62,334 nt of DNA. Source: Verrucomicrobiota bacterium. Its GTDB lineage: Bacteria; Chlamydiota; Chlamydiia; Chlamydiales; JAEYWL01. Position numbers and translations under genes: made by a program. Numbering within the stretch: the first letter of the stretch is position 1; each line of letters begins with the position of its first letter. The notes below the pieces were generated by a model. It had not been told where the DNA came from and did not search any database. It saw nothing but the letters and a program-made list of their open reading frames with translations. The stretch is taken from the NCBI GenBank assembly GCA_023428915.1, contig JAEYWL010000096.1, forward strand, positions 1 through 62,334, in the 5' to 3' direction. This document shows positions 1 to 9,624 of this stretch, in pieces.

Positions 1-1
1 C

Positions 2-1012
2 CATTTAGCCGCTCTGCCGCCTAAGCAGCAGAAAGTGTTTTTCGAAGCCCAAACGCGCTATCAACAAGCCTTGCAAAATTTGCAGGGCAACCGCTTGGAG
101 CAAGCCAAGATTGATTTTGCCGCTGCAAAAAAAAAACTCGAGCAGCTGCTTGAAACGATCCCGGCCAGCACCCTTGCCGATAAGCTATATTTCCTGGTTG
201 ATAAGTACAACTATGTTAGCAGCATGACGCTTTTGCCTGCATATGAAAGGAAAATTTTGCAGGCAAGGACAAGCAGCTTATTACAGGAAAAGTTACCTGA
301 AAATACACTAAAGCAGATGAAAGCCGCTAGAGGCATACTTGAACTGGCTTTTAAAGCCGATGCAGCCGGGCAGCATAAGGAAGCCAAATATTATCTGACT
401 GCCGCTTACCAACGCGTGCAGCGTGCCCTTTATGAATTTGAGACCGCCAATAAACACACCGCCCAATACGTATTAGAAAGCGCCATCCAAGAACAGCAGC
501 ATGCGCTTGAGCTTGCTGAAATGCTCGCCTCGCTGCCAGGCAGCGAACAAACAGAAGAAATGATAGCTCTCAATCAGCATGTGCAGGCAGCCGCCGAAAC
601 CATTGCCCTTGGGTTTACTAAAATAGCCCTGATCCAGCAAAAGCTGCTCTTTTACAGCGATGATGCGGCCAGGCAATGCCAGGATGAACCTTGGAAAGAG
701 GTATTCCCTTTAGTTTATGAAGGCTTGAGCGCAGCAGCATTAGCGGAAAAATACCTCAAGCGAACCCCGCCGTCTTTTGGATTGGCCAATACCGCACAGA
801 AAAAAGCACTAGAAAAATGGCAAAGTGCGCTGCAGCAATTAAATCGCCCCATGCAGCAGCAAAAACAAAGCAGCAGCCAATCTTCTCCAACTTCTCAAGC
901 CAATGAGCAAGAAATTGAACAGATGCTGCAGGGGATTGTGGAAATGGATCAGGATGATAAAGAATTAAAAAGCTCGATAAATAGCCCTGAAACGGTAGAA
1001 CGCCCATGGTAA
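2..1012 (+). CDS. C-terminal part of a Bat-cluster protein (5' end outside window)
   Basis: The reading frame is open from base 2, so the gene starts upstream of the window; the GTG at 35 is only the first start-like codon inside it. The visible part is about 336 residues, almost all helical, alanine/glutamine/leucine rich and TPR-like, with a glutamine/serine-rich linker near residue 275-290 and an acidic tail. No enzyme motif is visible. Its stop overlaps the start of batD by 7 bases, so the two are translationally coupled. By position it is probably the BatB/BatC-type partner of BatD, but the diagnostic VWA domain, if there is one, lies outside the window. The role is inferred from the neighbour only. 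Confidence 0.6.
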   Translation, partial: HLAALPPKQQKVFFEAQTRYQQALQNLQGNRLEQAKIDFAAAKKKLEQLLETIPASTLADKLYFLVDKYNYVSSMTLLPAYERKILQARTSSLLQEKLPENTLKQMKAARGILELAFKADAAGQHKEAKYYLTAAYQRVQRALYEFETANKHTAQYVLESAIQEQQHALELAEMLASLPGSEQTEEMIALNQHVQAAAETIALGFTKIALIQQKLLFYSDDAARQCQDEPWKEVFPLVYEGLSAAALAEKYLKRTPPSFGLANTAQKKALEKWQSALQQLNRPMQQQKQSSSQSSPTSQANEQEIEQMLQGIVEMDQDDKELKSSINSPETVERPW

Positions 1013-2967
1013 AAATTCATCAACCCTGGTTACTTTTTTTCTTACTATTGACTGGCGCCTTATCGGCTTTAGAGGTGCAAGTCATACCAAAAATTTCAGA
1101 GAGCGATGGGGCCGTCTATATTGATGTGATTCATCCCAAAGCCGCAAAGTTGAGCGATGCTTCTTTTAGCATGGAGGGACTGCCGCTGCCTGTACGGTTT
1201 ATCGCGCGCAAAGAATTAAACACTAAAGATGAGATCTCCACTTATCTCTACACACTGCCCCCTCAGCAAGGAGGATTGCATTTATTGCCTGCCATCCAAG
1301 TAATGGTCGATGGCCAGGCACATCACTCCTACCCGGTTACTTATACTATTCGCAGCCCAAAAAGAGAGGAAGAAAAGTTGGCAGGCAATAGCGCCTTAAA
1401 ACTTGAAGCCGAAGTGCAAGGGCAGCAGCCTTTATTTCCAGGCCAGCGCGCTTCATTTATTTACCGCATTCTATACCGCGGCGAGGTCAATTTAACCAAA
1501 GAATTCCTGCCTCTAACCGAGGCAAAAGGTTTTACCAAAATTGGCGGACTTGATGTGCAGGATCATGAAGAGAATGGATTCGCTTTTCAGGAAATTGTGC
1601 AGGTTGTGCAAGCTAAAGAACCGGGCAGATACCGCTTTCCCGCCTCTCAAATTGAAGGAGTGACCTATCAAGGATTCAGCCCTTCTTCGGTAACAGCCGA
1701 ATTTCCCCCGATAACAGTTGAAGTGCTCCCATTTCCAGAGCTAGGCAAGCCAGCATCCTTTAGCGGTGCTTTAGGTATATATACTTTTTTTGTGAAGATG
1801 CTTACCCCTCCGGAAATGAAACTAGGTGATTTTATCAAGCTAGAGGCCGTTATCTCCGGCGATGGCGACCTGGAAAATATTCAATTGCCTAACCTTCAAT
1901 GCCAGCCAGGGTTTAGCGGACGTTTTTTGTTAAGCGATTTACCCCCGATTGAAAAAAACGAAGGAAAGAGCAAAACTTTTTTAATCGAAATGCGCGCTTT
2001 GAGCAGTTATGTGACCTCTATTCCGCCAATAGAGTTTTCTTACTTTAATCCAGTCCTGCGCAAGTATGGCAAAACCGCTAGCCAAGAGATCCCCATTAAA
2101 GTGAAGCAAGAGGAAAGAGATTTAGCAGCGGAAATTGCTGTGCGCGAACCCATAGCCTTAATGAAACAGTTTTTAGTTAAGCCTGAATCGTTAGCTCTCT
2201 TTTCCATTCCACAATCTCGTTTAGATGGACTAAGATGGCCCAAAACTGCCATAGAACAATTGGCAATGGCTGATAAGACTTATGGAAAAGCTCTGGAGGT
2301 AATCGATGCCCTTGAGCAAAAAAACCTGTTGAATCAAGCCTTGCAGCAATATTTAGATTTGGAAGAGAAATTGGATTACGAACAGGTGCCCCCTCAGCTT
2401 TTTGCCAACATCGGCAATCTGTTTACCCAATTGCAAAACTACCCCTTTGCTATTCTTTATTATAAGCGCGCCATACATGCCGGTATGGGCAGTTCGCAAT
2501 TATTGCAAAATATAGCTGCCGCTGAAGAAAAACTGTTCATCCCTAAAGAAACCCCCGATCTTTTAGCCAAAATCAGCCTGTATCTGCCGGTATTCTCGAT
2601 AGGGCAATGGTGGCTGATTATTATAGGGTTAGCCATCTGCTGGGGGGCTTTAGCTGTTTACTACCATTTGATAATACAGTCCAGAGTGCCCATCTTGCTG
2701 ACTTGGCTATTTGCTATTCCACTGCTATTAGGAACTTGCCACCTCTTCTACTTGCGTTATTTGACGCCAGTTGAAGGAGTTGTCGTGCAGTCCAGCTTCC
2801 TCTACCGGGGGCCCGGTACAAATTATGCCTTTGTCGACGAACAGCCCCTGCCTTCCGGTTTTACTGCCCGAGTAGTGGAAATTACTCCTGAAGGAGAATG
2901 CATAAAGATTTGCCAAAAAGACGGCACTACCGGTTATCTGCCCGCAAAAACCATCCGCTTAATCTAA
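1006..2967 (+). CDS. batD: BatD-like membrane protein with TPR and SH3-like C-terminus
   Basis: A 653-aa protein starting with a signal peptide (hydrophobic LLFFLLLTGALSA), followed by a long extracytoplasmic beta-rich region typical of BatD (oxygen-tolerance family). A TPR-like stretch lies near residues 430-510, two membrane segments near 530-585, and a C-terminal bacterial SH3-like module contains FLYRGPGTNYAFV and GTTGYLP. BatD proteins work with MoxR and VWA partners in envelope homeostasis; the exact biochemical role is unknown. It overlaps the upstream gene by 7 bases. The matching moxR/DUF58 part of such clusters sits 49 kb away on the other strand (49.9-53 kb). The family call is fairly secure. 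Confidence 0.75.
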   Translation: MVKIHQPWLLFFLLLTGALSALEVQVIPKISESDGAVYIDVIHPKAAKLSDASFSMEGLPLPVRFIARKELNTKDEISTYLYTLPPQQGGLHLLPAIQVMVDGQAHHSYPVTYTIRSPKREEEKLAGNSALKLEAEVQGQQPLFPGQRASFIYRILYRGEVNLTKEFLPLTEAKGFTKIGGLDVQDHEENGFAFQEIVQVVQAKEPGRYRFPASQIEGVTYQGFSPSSVTAEFPPITVEVLPFPELGKPASFSGALGIYTFFVKMLTPPEMKLGDFIKLEAVISGDGDLENIQLPNLQCQPGFSGRFLLSDLPPIEKNEGKSKTFLIEMRALSSYVTSIPPIEFSYFNPVLRKYGKTASQEIPIKVKQEERDLAAEIAVREPIALMKQFLVKPESLALFSIPQSRLDGLRWPKTAIEQLAMADKTYGKALEVIDALEQKNLLNQALQQYLDLEEKLDYEQVPPQLFANIGNLFTQLQNYPFAILYYKRAIHAGMGSSQLLQNIAAAEEKLFIPKETPDLLAKISLYLPVFSIGQWWLIIIGLAICWGALAVYYHLIIQSRVPILLTWLFAIPLLLGTCHLFYLRYLTPVEGVVVQSSFLYRGPGTNYAFVDEQPLPSGFTARVVEITPEGECIKICQKDGTTGYLPAKTIRLI

Positions 2968-3125
2968 CCCATGATTGCGTCCTAATCTCGCTTTTAGGCT
3001 GATTAGAACAATGCAGATGCGTATTTCCGCGCCGAAGCCAAGCTTTTCATCTTAGCAAGGCGCGGAAACTAGCAGATGCGTTGTTATAACCGGCCTAAAG
3101 GCGAGATTAGGGCGCAATCATGGGT
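2967..3125. repeat. 159-bp palindromic element directly after batD
   Basis: Outer arms of about 33 bp (starting ACCCATGATTGCG, ending CGCAATCATGGGT) pair with two mismatches. The interior also folds, around GCCGAAGCCAAG and TTAGCAAGGCG. The first base is the last base of the batD stop codon. CTA flanks both ends and may be a target duplication. The interior core is shared with the 196-bp repeat at 53215 and 62006. It could act as a transcription terminator for batD as well as being a MITE-like element. Confidence 0.75.
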
Positions 3126-3194
3126 CTAACTAGTGATGTATAGTTGCAGGAATAAAAGGCTGCATGCTATAGTGATATTTTAGATGTAATCAAG

Positions 3195-3380
3195 ATGGCT
3201 ATGCAAAAAAACTCTTTAAATACTGAGTTTCCTACGAGGCACCATTTGCGAACAGTGGTTGAAACAGATAGACGTTTTCGTAGTCTAGAAACTCGTTATT
3301 TTCAAATCCTCGCTCAATGCGACGCACTCGAACAGGAAATAGCACGCGTCGAAGAAGAGTGGCAAAATTTCCCCAACTAA
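3195..3380 (+). CDS. small hypothetical protein
   Basis: A 61-aa reading frame with an acidic coiled-coil-like C-terminus (DALEQEIARVEEEW). It lies 32 bases before the next gene on the same strand and after a plausible promoter region at 3127-3194. I do not recognise the family. Charged helical composition and codon use like its neighbours make it plausibly real. The start could be the second ATG, at 3201. No signal peptide or membrane segment. Confidence 0.45.
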   Translation: MAMQKNSLNTEFPTRHHLRTVVETDRRFRSLETRYFQILAQCDALEQEIARVEEEWQNFPN

Positions 3381-3412
3381 TTGGGTTGTCCTCCTTAACA
3401 TAGGTTATTTAG

Positions 3413-4399
3413 ATGCAAATGGAACGTAGAGCGCTTTACAATTCCCTGCGCATGCATTGGCTGCTCGACCCTTCTTTACATGTAGAAGAATGGCAAGTCG
3501 CTGACTATCGTCTTCTATCTCCAGAAGAAATTTTTAAGCGGCTAAAAAAATTGGGCATTCAATGGGATAAAGAAATTTTCTTAGCCTTTGCGCAAAACTA
3601 CGATACCCCTGAAGAACTAACAGACGATGTTGCAGCGGATCAGGAAGTAAAGCCGGAAATCCAAGATCAAATTTACCTTTTGATTTTTGAGTTGTGGCGC
3701 CGTTATGTGCCTGAAAAAATGTGTATTTCCATCTTTTGCGATGAATTGGATCATTTGATTAACCGCTACGATGCTGAAGAGCTCTCTAGTTTAGAACCTT
3801 TAGAAGATGCCCTGTCTAACTTAGAGTTAATCTTAGAAGAGAATAGCGACCAAGGAGCCAGCCCCATTGAGATTTTTTCTACCTTGGCTCAAAACTGCGC
3901 CAATGACCTTGAGACTTTTCTCTATGATTTCATAGCTGAACAAATCGATCAAAAAAACACCGCTTACGCTTCAGAGTTGCTAGACGATTTTAGTGATTAC
4001 GTCTCAGAAGTAAAATGGTTTGAATTTTTGCGCGCACGGCTCTTAGCCCTAAAAGATCCCGAAGAGACTAATTTGCTTGTTCGGCAATTGCTGGAACAGG
4101 AAAAAGGGCAGCCGGACTTAGAGTTTCATCTTGAGGTCTTGGCATTCTTAGTTAAAGACGGGGATCACGAATTATTCCTGCATGTTTTACAACAATCGAT
4201 TCCCCTTATAGACAGTGAAGATGAGCTGCAAGAAATCTTGCGGTTGACCAAAGACTATTTTCATTATCTCGATAAAGATCAGCAAGAGGCAGGGGTGCAA
4301 AAAATCTTGCAAAAGCGCCTTTCAAAATCTCACGAAGAACCCATCCATAATAATGATCCTGATCTAGCGGCATTCAAAGCCCTGATTCAACCAAAATAA
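3413..4399 (+). CDS. conserved-type hypothetical acidic helical protein
   Basis: A 328-aa soluble protein, strongly acidic and helical throughout, with no signal peptide, no membrane segment and no catalytic motif I can see. It is probably a helical-repeat scaffold. It follows the 61-aa gene in the same direction and ends 7 bases before the convergent 630-aa gene. I do not recognise the family; its well-behaved coding sequence and length argue that it is real. Confidence 0.65.
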   Translation: MQMERRALYNSLRMHWLLDPSLHVEEWQVADYRLLSPEEIFKRLKKLGIQWDKEIFLAFAQNYDTPEELTDDVAADQEVKPEIQDQIYLLIFELWRRYVPEKMCISIFCDELDHLINRYDAEELSSLEPLEDALSNLELILEENSDQGASPIEIFSTLAQNCANDLETFLYDFIAEQIDQKNTAYASELLDDFSDYVSEVKWFEFLRARLLALKDPEETNLLVRQLLEQEKGQPDLEFHLEVLAFLVKDGDHELFLHVLQQSIPLIDSEDELQEILRLTKDYFHYLDKDQQEAGVQKILQKRLSKSHEEPIHNNDPDLAAFKALIQPK

Positions 4400-4406
4400 A
4401 TTACTT

Positions 4407-6299
4407 TTAGAATTTGCCTTTGGCTAGCCGGTGCCGCAACATGGTGGGCAGGTAGGTGCGCTGGTTCCAGGTGGCAGATACTAAGCTGATTTTCCGCAAT
4501 TTCCCGCCAATGTAGAAAACGCCTTTACGCCATGGAATGAAAAACAGATTAAAGACATTCAACGCAAATTCTTGCGGAGCGCGGTAAAGAATACGACCCG
4601 TTTCTTTTAGCCACTGCCAATAACTCAATGAGTCATAATGGTCGATAGTGCGGGTATCCAGCTCCTTGCGGAACTCTTTGCCGGTTTTTGGCAGCAAGCG
4701 AATAGCTTTTCCAATTGCCCCCATAAATCCTTCAGGGGTTGTTTTAATCCTGCTTGCTCGAAACACGTGAGGAAATTCTTGATTAATGGAATTAAAAAAA
4801 TCGATTAAAAAAGCTTCTGTAAATGCGGCGCAGGACAATCCTTGAACTTGAAAAGGCATAGTCCCCTGATGCTGGCAATTGCCTGGATCGAGGGCAAATA
4901 ATTCATTATCCCGCACACACTCTTCAGCTATTTTTCCAATCTTCTGCCAGAAAACTTTAGCTTCTTCTTCATTGATAGATTTTGCATAATAGGTGTGCAG
5001 CCTGTTAGTAGCCTTGCGATTCGGATCTGTCGGCACCAGTGTTCCTCTGACAGTATTGCCAAAAAAAGGCAATAATTCTGCCGTAGTATAGGGAAAAGTT
5101 GGAAACGTGAACTTGCCGATATCATAAATTCTATAATCGCCATTTTCTAGAGGCTCGGCAAAAACAAGCCAGGCATGATTTTTATTAAATCTATGGTCCA
5201 GATAGCGTTGCGAAGCTGCCGCACCCAAAACTGGCTGCCCGTTTAACGTAGCTTGCGGAAACATGGCCTGAGCTTCATCTTTTGAAACTATCCAAGAATT
5301 AGGTAACTTTTTTTGCCAATCTTTTTTGGTAAAGTCAGGATGTACCACGCGTTTTGTTTCTTCATCAAGATAGCCCCAAAATGGGGGATAAAAATGCCTA
5401 AACCCTCCTGAATTTGCATAATAGTCAAAACAGGTCCAGCGTCTTGCTGCTTGTCCTGCCTCTGCAAATATTTCTCCAATTGTGGCCGTCTTTCCGGTTA
5501 ACTCCACTTGTGTATCAAGGGCATGGATATTATAGCGCCAACGCTCGAATGGCAAAGTTAATATATGCTGCTTAACCCCTTCTTCCTTCTGCTCTTCCTC
5601 AATTAAAAAAGCATTCTTTTTAGAAAGTCCAATTGGCTGCGATAATTTTTTTTGCTTAAGCAAAGCAGCCATCCAGGGGTATTTAAAAAAAATTTCTGCC
5701 GAATTATTGTCCCTCAAAGTCCACTTGGCAAATCTATCGAAATGCCATTCTGACTTAAGCAAAATATTTATCTGCCTTGTAGATAAGAGGCATAGAGAAT
5801 TTATTGCATTCTTTAAAAGGATATCCGCATTTTTATTAGCAAAACAAATCTGCCCTTCCATCCAGGCTTTGCACTTATTTTGCAATGCCTGGATTTTGTT
5901 ATGATCGTGCAATCTGGAAACATTAGAGACTCGAAAGTTTAATGCTTCGAAGTGCCATTGTAATTTGCGGTGTGCAAGCGACCGTTTTATCGTTGCCTTG
6001 GCCTCTTTTAAAATGGTTTCGGCCAAGTCATAGACATCGCTAAAAATTTTATTATGGGCATTTACTTTTTCCCGGTTCGTTCCTGAAACAATGGGTATGG
6101 CCTCTACCTTGTCCAGGATTGCAACCATTTGCTCGGTTATCCTTCTGCAAAAGGCTTCACGTCCTTTTTGAAACCTAAGGGAGATATGCCGTTCAAACCA
6201 AGTTGGCTGGCATTGGACACATTCAGAGGCAATTGTTAATCTAGAAGTATATTTGCTTTGAAAGTTTTGTACATCGGCAGATAAAGAAAGTAATGTCAT
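4407..6299 (-). CDS. hypothetical 630-aa protein, possible effector
   Basis: A large soluble protein with no signal peptide. The N-terminal third is helical. The middle is rich in aromatic residues and contains HAWLVFAEP and IYDIGKFTFPTFPY. Further on are DPGNCQHQGTMPF and LSCAAFTEAFLIDFF. The C-terminus is basic with hydrophobic patches (NVFNLFFIPW). Conserved-looking Cys and His residues might form a papain-like site, but no family motif is clear. The start ATG overlaps the TSUP stop codon (ATGA), so it is the last gene of the minus-strand train. Function unknown; a chlamydia-specific or host-directed protein is a guess. Confidence 0.65.
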   Translation of the reverse strand: MTLLSLSADVQNFQSKYTSRLTIASECVQCQPTWFERHISLRFQKGREAFCRRITEQMVAILDKVEAIPIVSGTNREKVNAHNKIFSDVYDLAETILKEAKATIKRSLAHRKLQWHFEALNFRVSNVSRLHDHNKIQALQNKCKAWMEGQICFANKNADILLKNAINSLCLLSTRQINILLKSEWHFDRFAKWTLRDNNSAEIFFKYPWMAALLKQKKLSQPIGLSKKNAFLIEEEQKEEGVKQHILTLPFERWRYNIHALDTQVELTGKTATIGEIFAEAGQAARRWTCFDYYANSGGFRHFYPPFWGYLDEETKRVVHPDFTKKDWQKKLPNSWIVSKDEAQAMFPQATLNGQPVLGAAASQRYLDHRFNKNHAWLVFAEPLENGDYRIYDIGKFTFPTFPYTTAELLPFFGNTVRGTLVPTDPNRKATNRLHTYYAKSINEEEAKVFWQKIGKIAEECVRDNELFALDPGNCQHQGTMPFQVQGLSCAAFTEAFLIDFFNSINQEFPHVFRASRIKTTPEGFMGAIGKAIRLLPKTGKEFRKELDTRTIDHYDSLSYWQWLKETGRILYRAPQEFALNVFNLFFIPWRKGVFYIGGKLRKISLVSATWNQRTYLPTMLRHRLAKGKF

Positions 6300-7099
6300 A
6301 GGCTGCTGTTAATCATTTTATAAGCCACAGCCAGCAAGAATATTCCAAAAATAATCTGCATTTTTTTCACTGGCAAACGGATGGCTAATTTTGCACCAAA
6401 ATAACTAAATAGAGGGCTGCCAAGAGCAATCCCGAATACTGCAGGCCAGTAAATATAGCCGGTGCTTAGTCCCGGCAAATCGGGCCGCGATAATCCTTCC
6501 CAGAGGAACACTATCGTACCTATTATAGAAACCAAAGCCCCGCAAGCCAGTGAAATGCCTATCATGTTTTTAATGGAGACATTGTAATAAGTAAGCAGCG
6601 GAATAAGCAGCGCCCCTCCCCCTATTCCAAACATGCCTGCCAGCAAAGCTACTCCAAATGAAGCCAGATTTAACAGTCCTGGGGGAGGCAGCGTTTCATG
6701 CGCTTCTATTTTTGGGGAGAAAAACATTTTAAAGGCCATCGCTATAAGAAATACACCAAAGAGTCCGCTTAGCACGTTGGATTTAATATATCCCGCAGCA
6801 ATCACGCCAAAAACAGTTCCTAAAACAATTCCAAGAGCCATTTTTTTAAAAACAGGCCCTACTACAGCCCCATGACGTATATGCATCCACATGGAAAACA
6901 GGGCCGTTACGATCATGGCAGCAAGCGAAGTGCCTGCGGCTAGCCGCATAAGAATATTTTCCTCAAACCCAACCTGCTTAAAAATGGCAAAAAGGGCAGG
7001 CACGACGACAAGCCCTCCGCCCACGCCCATTAAGCCTGAGAGAAATCCAGCACCAACCCCTACAGCTATATAAGGAAGAATCAGTTCCATCATTGACAA
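6296..7099 (-). CDS. TSUP (TauE/SafE) family membrane exporter
   Basis: A 267-aa membrane protein with about eight hydrophobic segments. Each half carries the characteristic glycine-rich TSUP motif (GFLSGLMGVGGGLVVVPAL near residue 20 and LLAGMFGIGGGALLIPLL near 155), matching the internal duplication of the family. TSUP proteins move sulfite, sulfonates or other organic anions across the inner membrane; the substrate here cannot be read. It starts 2 bases after the fasciclin-gene stop and overlaps the next gene by 4 bases, so it is in an operon. Confidence 0.85.
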   Translation of the reverse strand: MSMMELILPYIAVGVGAGFLSGLMGVGGGLVVVPALFAIFKQVGFEENILMRLAAGTSLAAMIVTALFSMWMHIRHGAVVGPVFKKMALGIVLGTVFGVIAAGYIKSNVLSGLFGVFLIAMAFKMFFSPKIEAHETLPPPGLLNLASFGVALLAGMFGIGGGALLIPLLTYYNVSIKNMIGISLACGALVSIIGTIVFLWEGLSRPDLPGLSTGYIYWPAVFGIALGSPLFSYFGAKLAIRLPVKKMQIIFGIFLLAVAYKMINSSL

Positions 7100-7100
7100 C

Positions 7101-7745
7101 TTAAGGTATTAATGGCTTATCGATCAGGTGCACAGATATGTTAGTCGGGGTAATGATGTTGGTCTTTAATACATGCACCCCGTTAATTACGTAATGCTCC
7201 CCGTCATATTTGACCTGCAATTTAACCCCATTAAGCGATTTTACCGTCGAGGTAAAGATCTTATTGGGCACTAATTTTCCATAAACGACATGGTAGCGCA
7301 GAAACATGCACGTTTTTGTCGGGTCATTGAAAAGGCTTTCTTGCATTTCCTTAGTGAAGGTGCTAAACGATTCATTTGTAGGGATAAGAATAGTGTATTG
7401 CCCATCTTTTGGAAATAAGCACTTGAAATCCACCTCTTTAGCTTTGTTGGCAAAAAAAGTAGTTGCGGGCTCGATTTTTTCAATCGCATCCCAGTCTATG
7501 GTCACAGGCTGTTTTTTTCCGTAAATGCTCTCATAATAAGCATCTAATTCGGCGTTTGAAGGGACATCGTTAGGGCTCCTGCCATCCATAACAGGATAAG
7601 CAGGCTGATAAGGGTACTGCCCTTGAGCGGCCTCCGGCACCCTGCTTGTAGCAGATGGTGGAATATACGAAGGGATCGTTTGAGGCGGCGGCGGCTGAAC
7701 AACTGCCATTACAGCTAATCCCAGGCCAATAATTCCTGACAACAT
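7101..7745 (-). CDS. exported fasciclin-domain protein
   Basis: A 214-aa protein with an N-terminal hydrophobic segment (MLSGIIGLGLAVMAVV), a proline/tyrosine-rich linker, and a C-terminal fasciclin (FAS1) domain from about residue 85. FAS1 hallmarks are YTILIPTNESF, FLRYHVVYGKL and INGVHVLKTNI. FAS1 domains mediate adhesion or act as extracellular or periplasmic binding modules. A strong ribosome binding site (AAAGGAGG) lies 8 bases before the ATG. It sits between the S10 peptidase and TSUP genes with tiny gaps, so it is co-transcribed with them. Confidence 0.85.
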   Translation of the reverse strand: MLSGIIGLGLAVMAVVQPPPPQTIPSYIPPSATSRVPEAAQGQYPYQPAYPVMDGRSPNDVPSNAELDAYYESIYGKKQPVTIDWDAIEKIEPATTFFANKAKEVDFKCLFPKDGQYTILIPTNESFSTFTKEMQESLFNDPTKTCMFLRYHVVYGKLVPNKIFTSTVKSLNGVKLQVKYDGEHYVINGVHVLKTNIITPTNISVHLIDKPLIP

Positions 7746-7759
7746 AATCCATGCCTCCT

Positions 7760-9280
7760 TTATTGCCGGTCGCCTGACATTGTGTTTTTATAAAATTGCG
7801 CTAAATCATTCTTTAATTTTACAAGAGATGGCTTATGCAAATACATCATATGGCCAGCTTCATAATAATTAACGGAAATATTTTTTTGCAGAGACCTGTC
7901 AAGGTTTAAATGGCTGAACGAGTAGTTTGCACCGCTAAACGGCGTAGCAAGGTCATAGATGCCGCTTGCAACAAAAATTTTAAGCTTAGGGTTTTTGATC
8001 ATATTTTTTCTAAGCTCTTCGCTCATATGCACATATTCGTTTTTGGCGCTGCCGTAATCCCATGGCCATACTTCAGCAATTACTTTGTATTCCTTAGGAC
8101 TATTCCAACCTAAATCATTTCTCAGATAATAATTAAAAGCGCCTGTATAAGCGCCCATCAAAGGCTCTAAACTTGGATCCAAACCGCAATATGAACCTAC
8201 ACCATCGGTATCATAACTTTTGTAGCGGCTGTCAAAACGCCCTACAACCTCGTTTTCATCCGCAAACAGCTCTTTTGCAAAACGGGATTGTGGAATACGC
8301 AAATCAGAGTCCAACACATACTTTTTGGAAAGGCCGGTGAATTTTGCTACTTTTTCAGCCACTTGATCCTTTGCTTCAGGAGAGAGGTTGCTTCCTTGAA
8401 ATAGCGCTAAGGCATAATCGGTAGCTGCAAATTTTTCCGCCTCTCGAATGGCTTGAGTTAAGTCGCTTTGTAAATCTGCAGGCAGTTTCTTATGGTACCA
8501 GGCAGTAGATGTATAGCTGGGAAGGTAAGTTAGGTAAGGCAAATCATTGGCCGTGTCGAAGTTGTAAGCTTGAAAATCTAAAATGGTCGATACTAAAATC
8601 ACTCCATTTAAGTAGATATAGAGATTGTCATGCAAGTAATAAGATAAGCCGGCTGCCCTTGTCGTGCCGTAACTTTCCCCTGCTATAAATTTAGGAGATT
8701 CCCAGCGATTATATTGCGTAAGCCACATTCTGATGAATTCGCCGACCGATTTAATGTCTTCCTCAATTCCGTGATAGTGCTTCGGATCTTGGGGAGATAC
8801 TGCATAGCTATACCCAGTAGAAACAGGGTCGATAAATACAAGATCAGTGATATCCAATAAAGTTGATTGATTATCCTCCAGGCGATAAGGGGCTTGCGGG
8901 TAACCAAGATCTGGGAATTGTACAATTTTAGGGCCGAAAGCGCCCATGTGCAGCCAAATTGAAGAAGAACCAGGTCCGCCGTTAAAACAAAAAGTCACTG
9001 GACGCTGGTTGTAATCTTTCACATCATCGCGTATGTAGGCCACATAGAAAAATGAAGCTTTGGCATTGTCATTATTATCTTTAAGCAAAAAATTGCCTGA
9101 AATCGTTTTATACTTAATCTGAGCGCCATTGACTTTTACAGAACCTGCAGCTTCAACTGTTTTTTCTACTGGTGTTTGGGTAGTTGTCTCTGTTTTTGCC
9201 GCACCGCTTTTTTCTTCAGCTTGCAAGCCCATCATAGCCATAAGCATTGACAGCAGGATAATTTTGTACGCTTTCATCAT
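7760..9280 (-). CDS. exported serine carboxypeptidase-like S10 peptidase
   Basis: About 506 aa with a signal peptide (IILLSMLMAMMGLQA). S10 family motifs are present: the oxyanion block FNGGPGSSSIWLHMG near residue 100, the nucleophile GESYGTTRAAG near 200, the Asp in SGIYDLATPF and the His in YEAGHMMYLHKPS. All three catalytic residues are intact, so it should be an active exported carboxypeptidase. The longest frame starts at GTG 9286, but the ATG at 9280 has a GAGG site six bases upstream and is preferred. Lies in an operon between DUF167 and the fasciclin gene. Confidence 0.9.
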   Translation of the reverse strand: MMKAYKIILLSMLMAMMGLQAEEKSGAAKTETTTQTPVEKTVEAAGSVKVNGAQIKYKTISGNFLLKDNNDNAKASFFYVAYIRDDVKDYNQRPVTFCFNGGPGSSSIWLHMGAFGPKIVQFPDLGYPQAPYRLEDNQSTLLDITDLVFIDPVSTGYSYAVSPQDPKHYHGIEEDIKSVGEFIRMWLTQYNRWESPKFIAGESYGTTRAAGLSYYLHDNLYIYLNGVILVSTILDFQAYNFDTANDLPYLTYLPSYTSTAWYHKKLPADLQSDLTQAIREAEKFAATDYALALFQGSNLSPEAKDQVAEKVAKFTGLSKKYVLDSDLRIPQSRFAKELFADENEVVGRFDSRYKSYDTDGVGSYCGLDPSLEPLMGAYTGAFNYYLRNDLGWNSPKEYKVIAEVWPWDYGSAKNEYVHMSEELRKNMIKNPKLKIFVASGIYDLATPFSGANYSFSHLNLDRSLQKNISVNYYEAGHMMYLHKPSLVKLKNDLAQFYKNTMSGDRQ

Positions 9281-9294
9281 GAACACCCTCTAAC

Positions 9295-9591
9295 TTAAGT
9301 ACTTTCCAGAATTTTCGTAATTCTTGCCATTAGTTCTGATGCCGACAGGCCTCTCACTAAGATCTTTTTGTGCTGCGCAGTCTCTCCCCCCAGAAGTTCA
9401 AATTGGGATTTTGCAAGCGATAACAGTTCTGCCAAGAAGCGGATAAGTTCGCGATTTGCCGCGCCCTTTACAGGAACTGCAGCAATGCGAATTTTAAGAC
9501 GGCCGGCTTCCCAGCCAACTAATTGGCTTTTGTTTACCTTTGTAGCAACTTTAATTAAAATAATTACCCCTTCGGGAGTCTGCTTCAACAT
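9295..9591 (-). CDS. DUF167 (YggU) family protein
   Basis: A 98-aa protein of the conserved DUF167/YggU family, recognised by KIRIAAVPVKGAANRELIRFLAE and the following basic/glycine segment (FELLGGETAQHKKILVRG). Family structures are known but the function is not established. It is 15 bases upstream of the S10 peptidase start and 33 bases downstream of pncA, in the same minus-strand train. Confidence 0.85.
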   Translation of the reverse strand: MLKQTPEGVIILIKVATKVNKSQLVGWEAGRLKIRIAAVPVKGAANRELIRFLAELLSLAKSQFELLGGETAQHKKILVRGLSASELMARITKILEST

Positions 9592-9624
9592 CTGATTTTT
9601 GTTATAACAAAATTATTCAACCCA

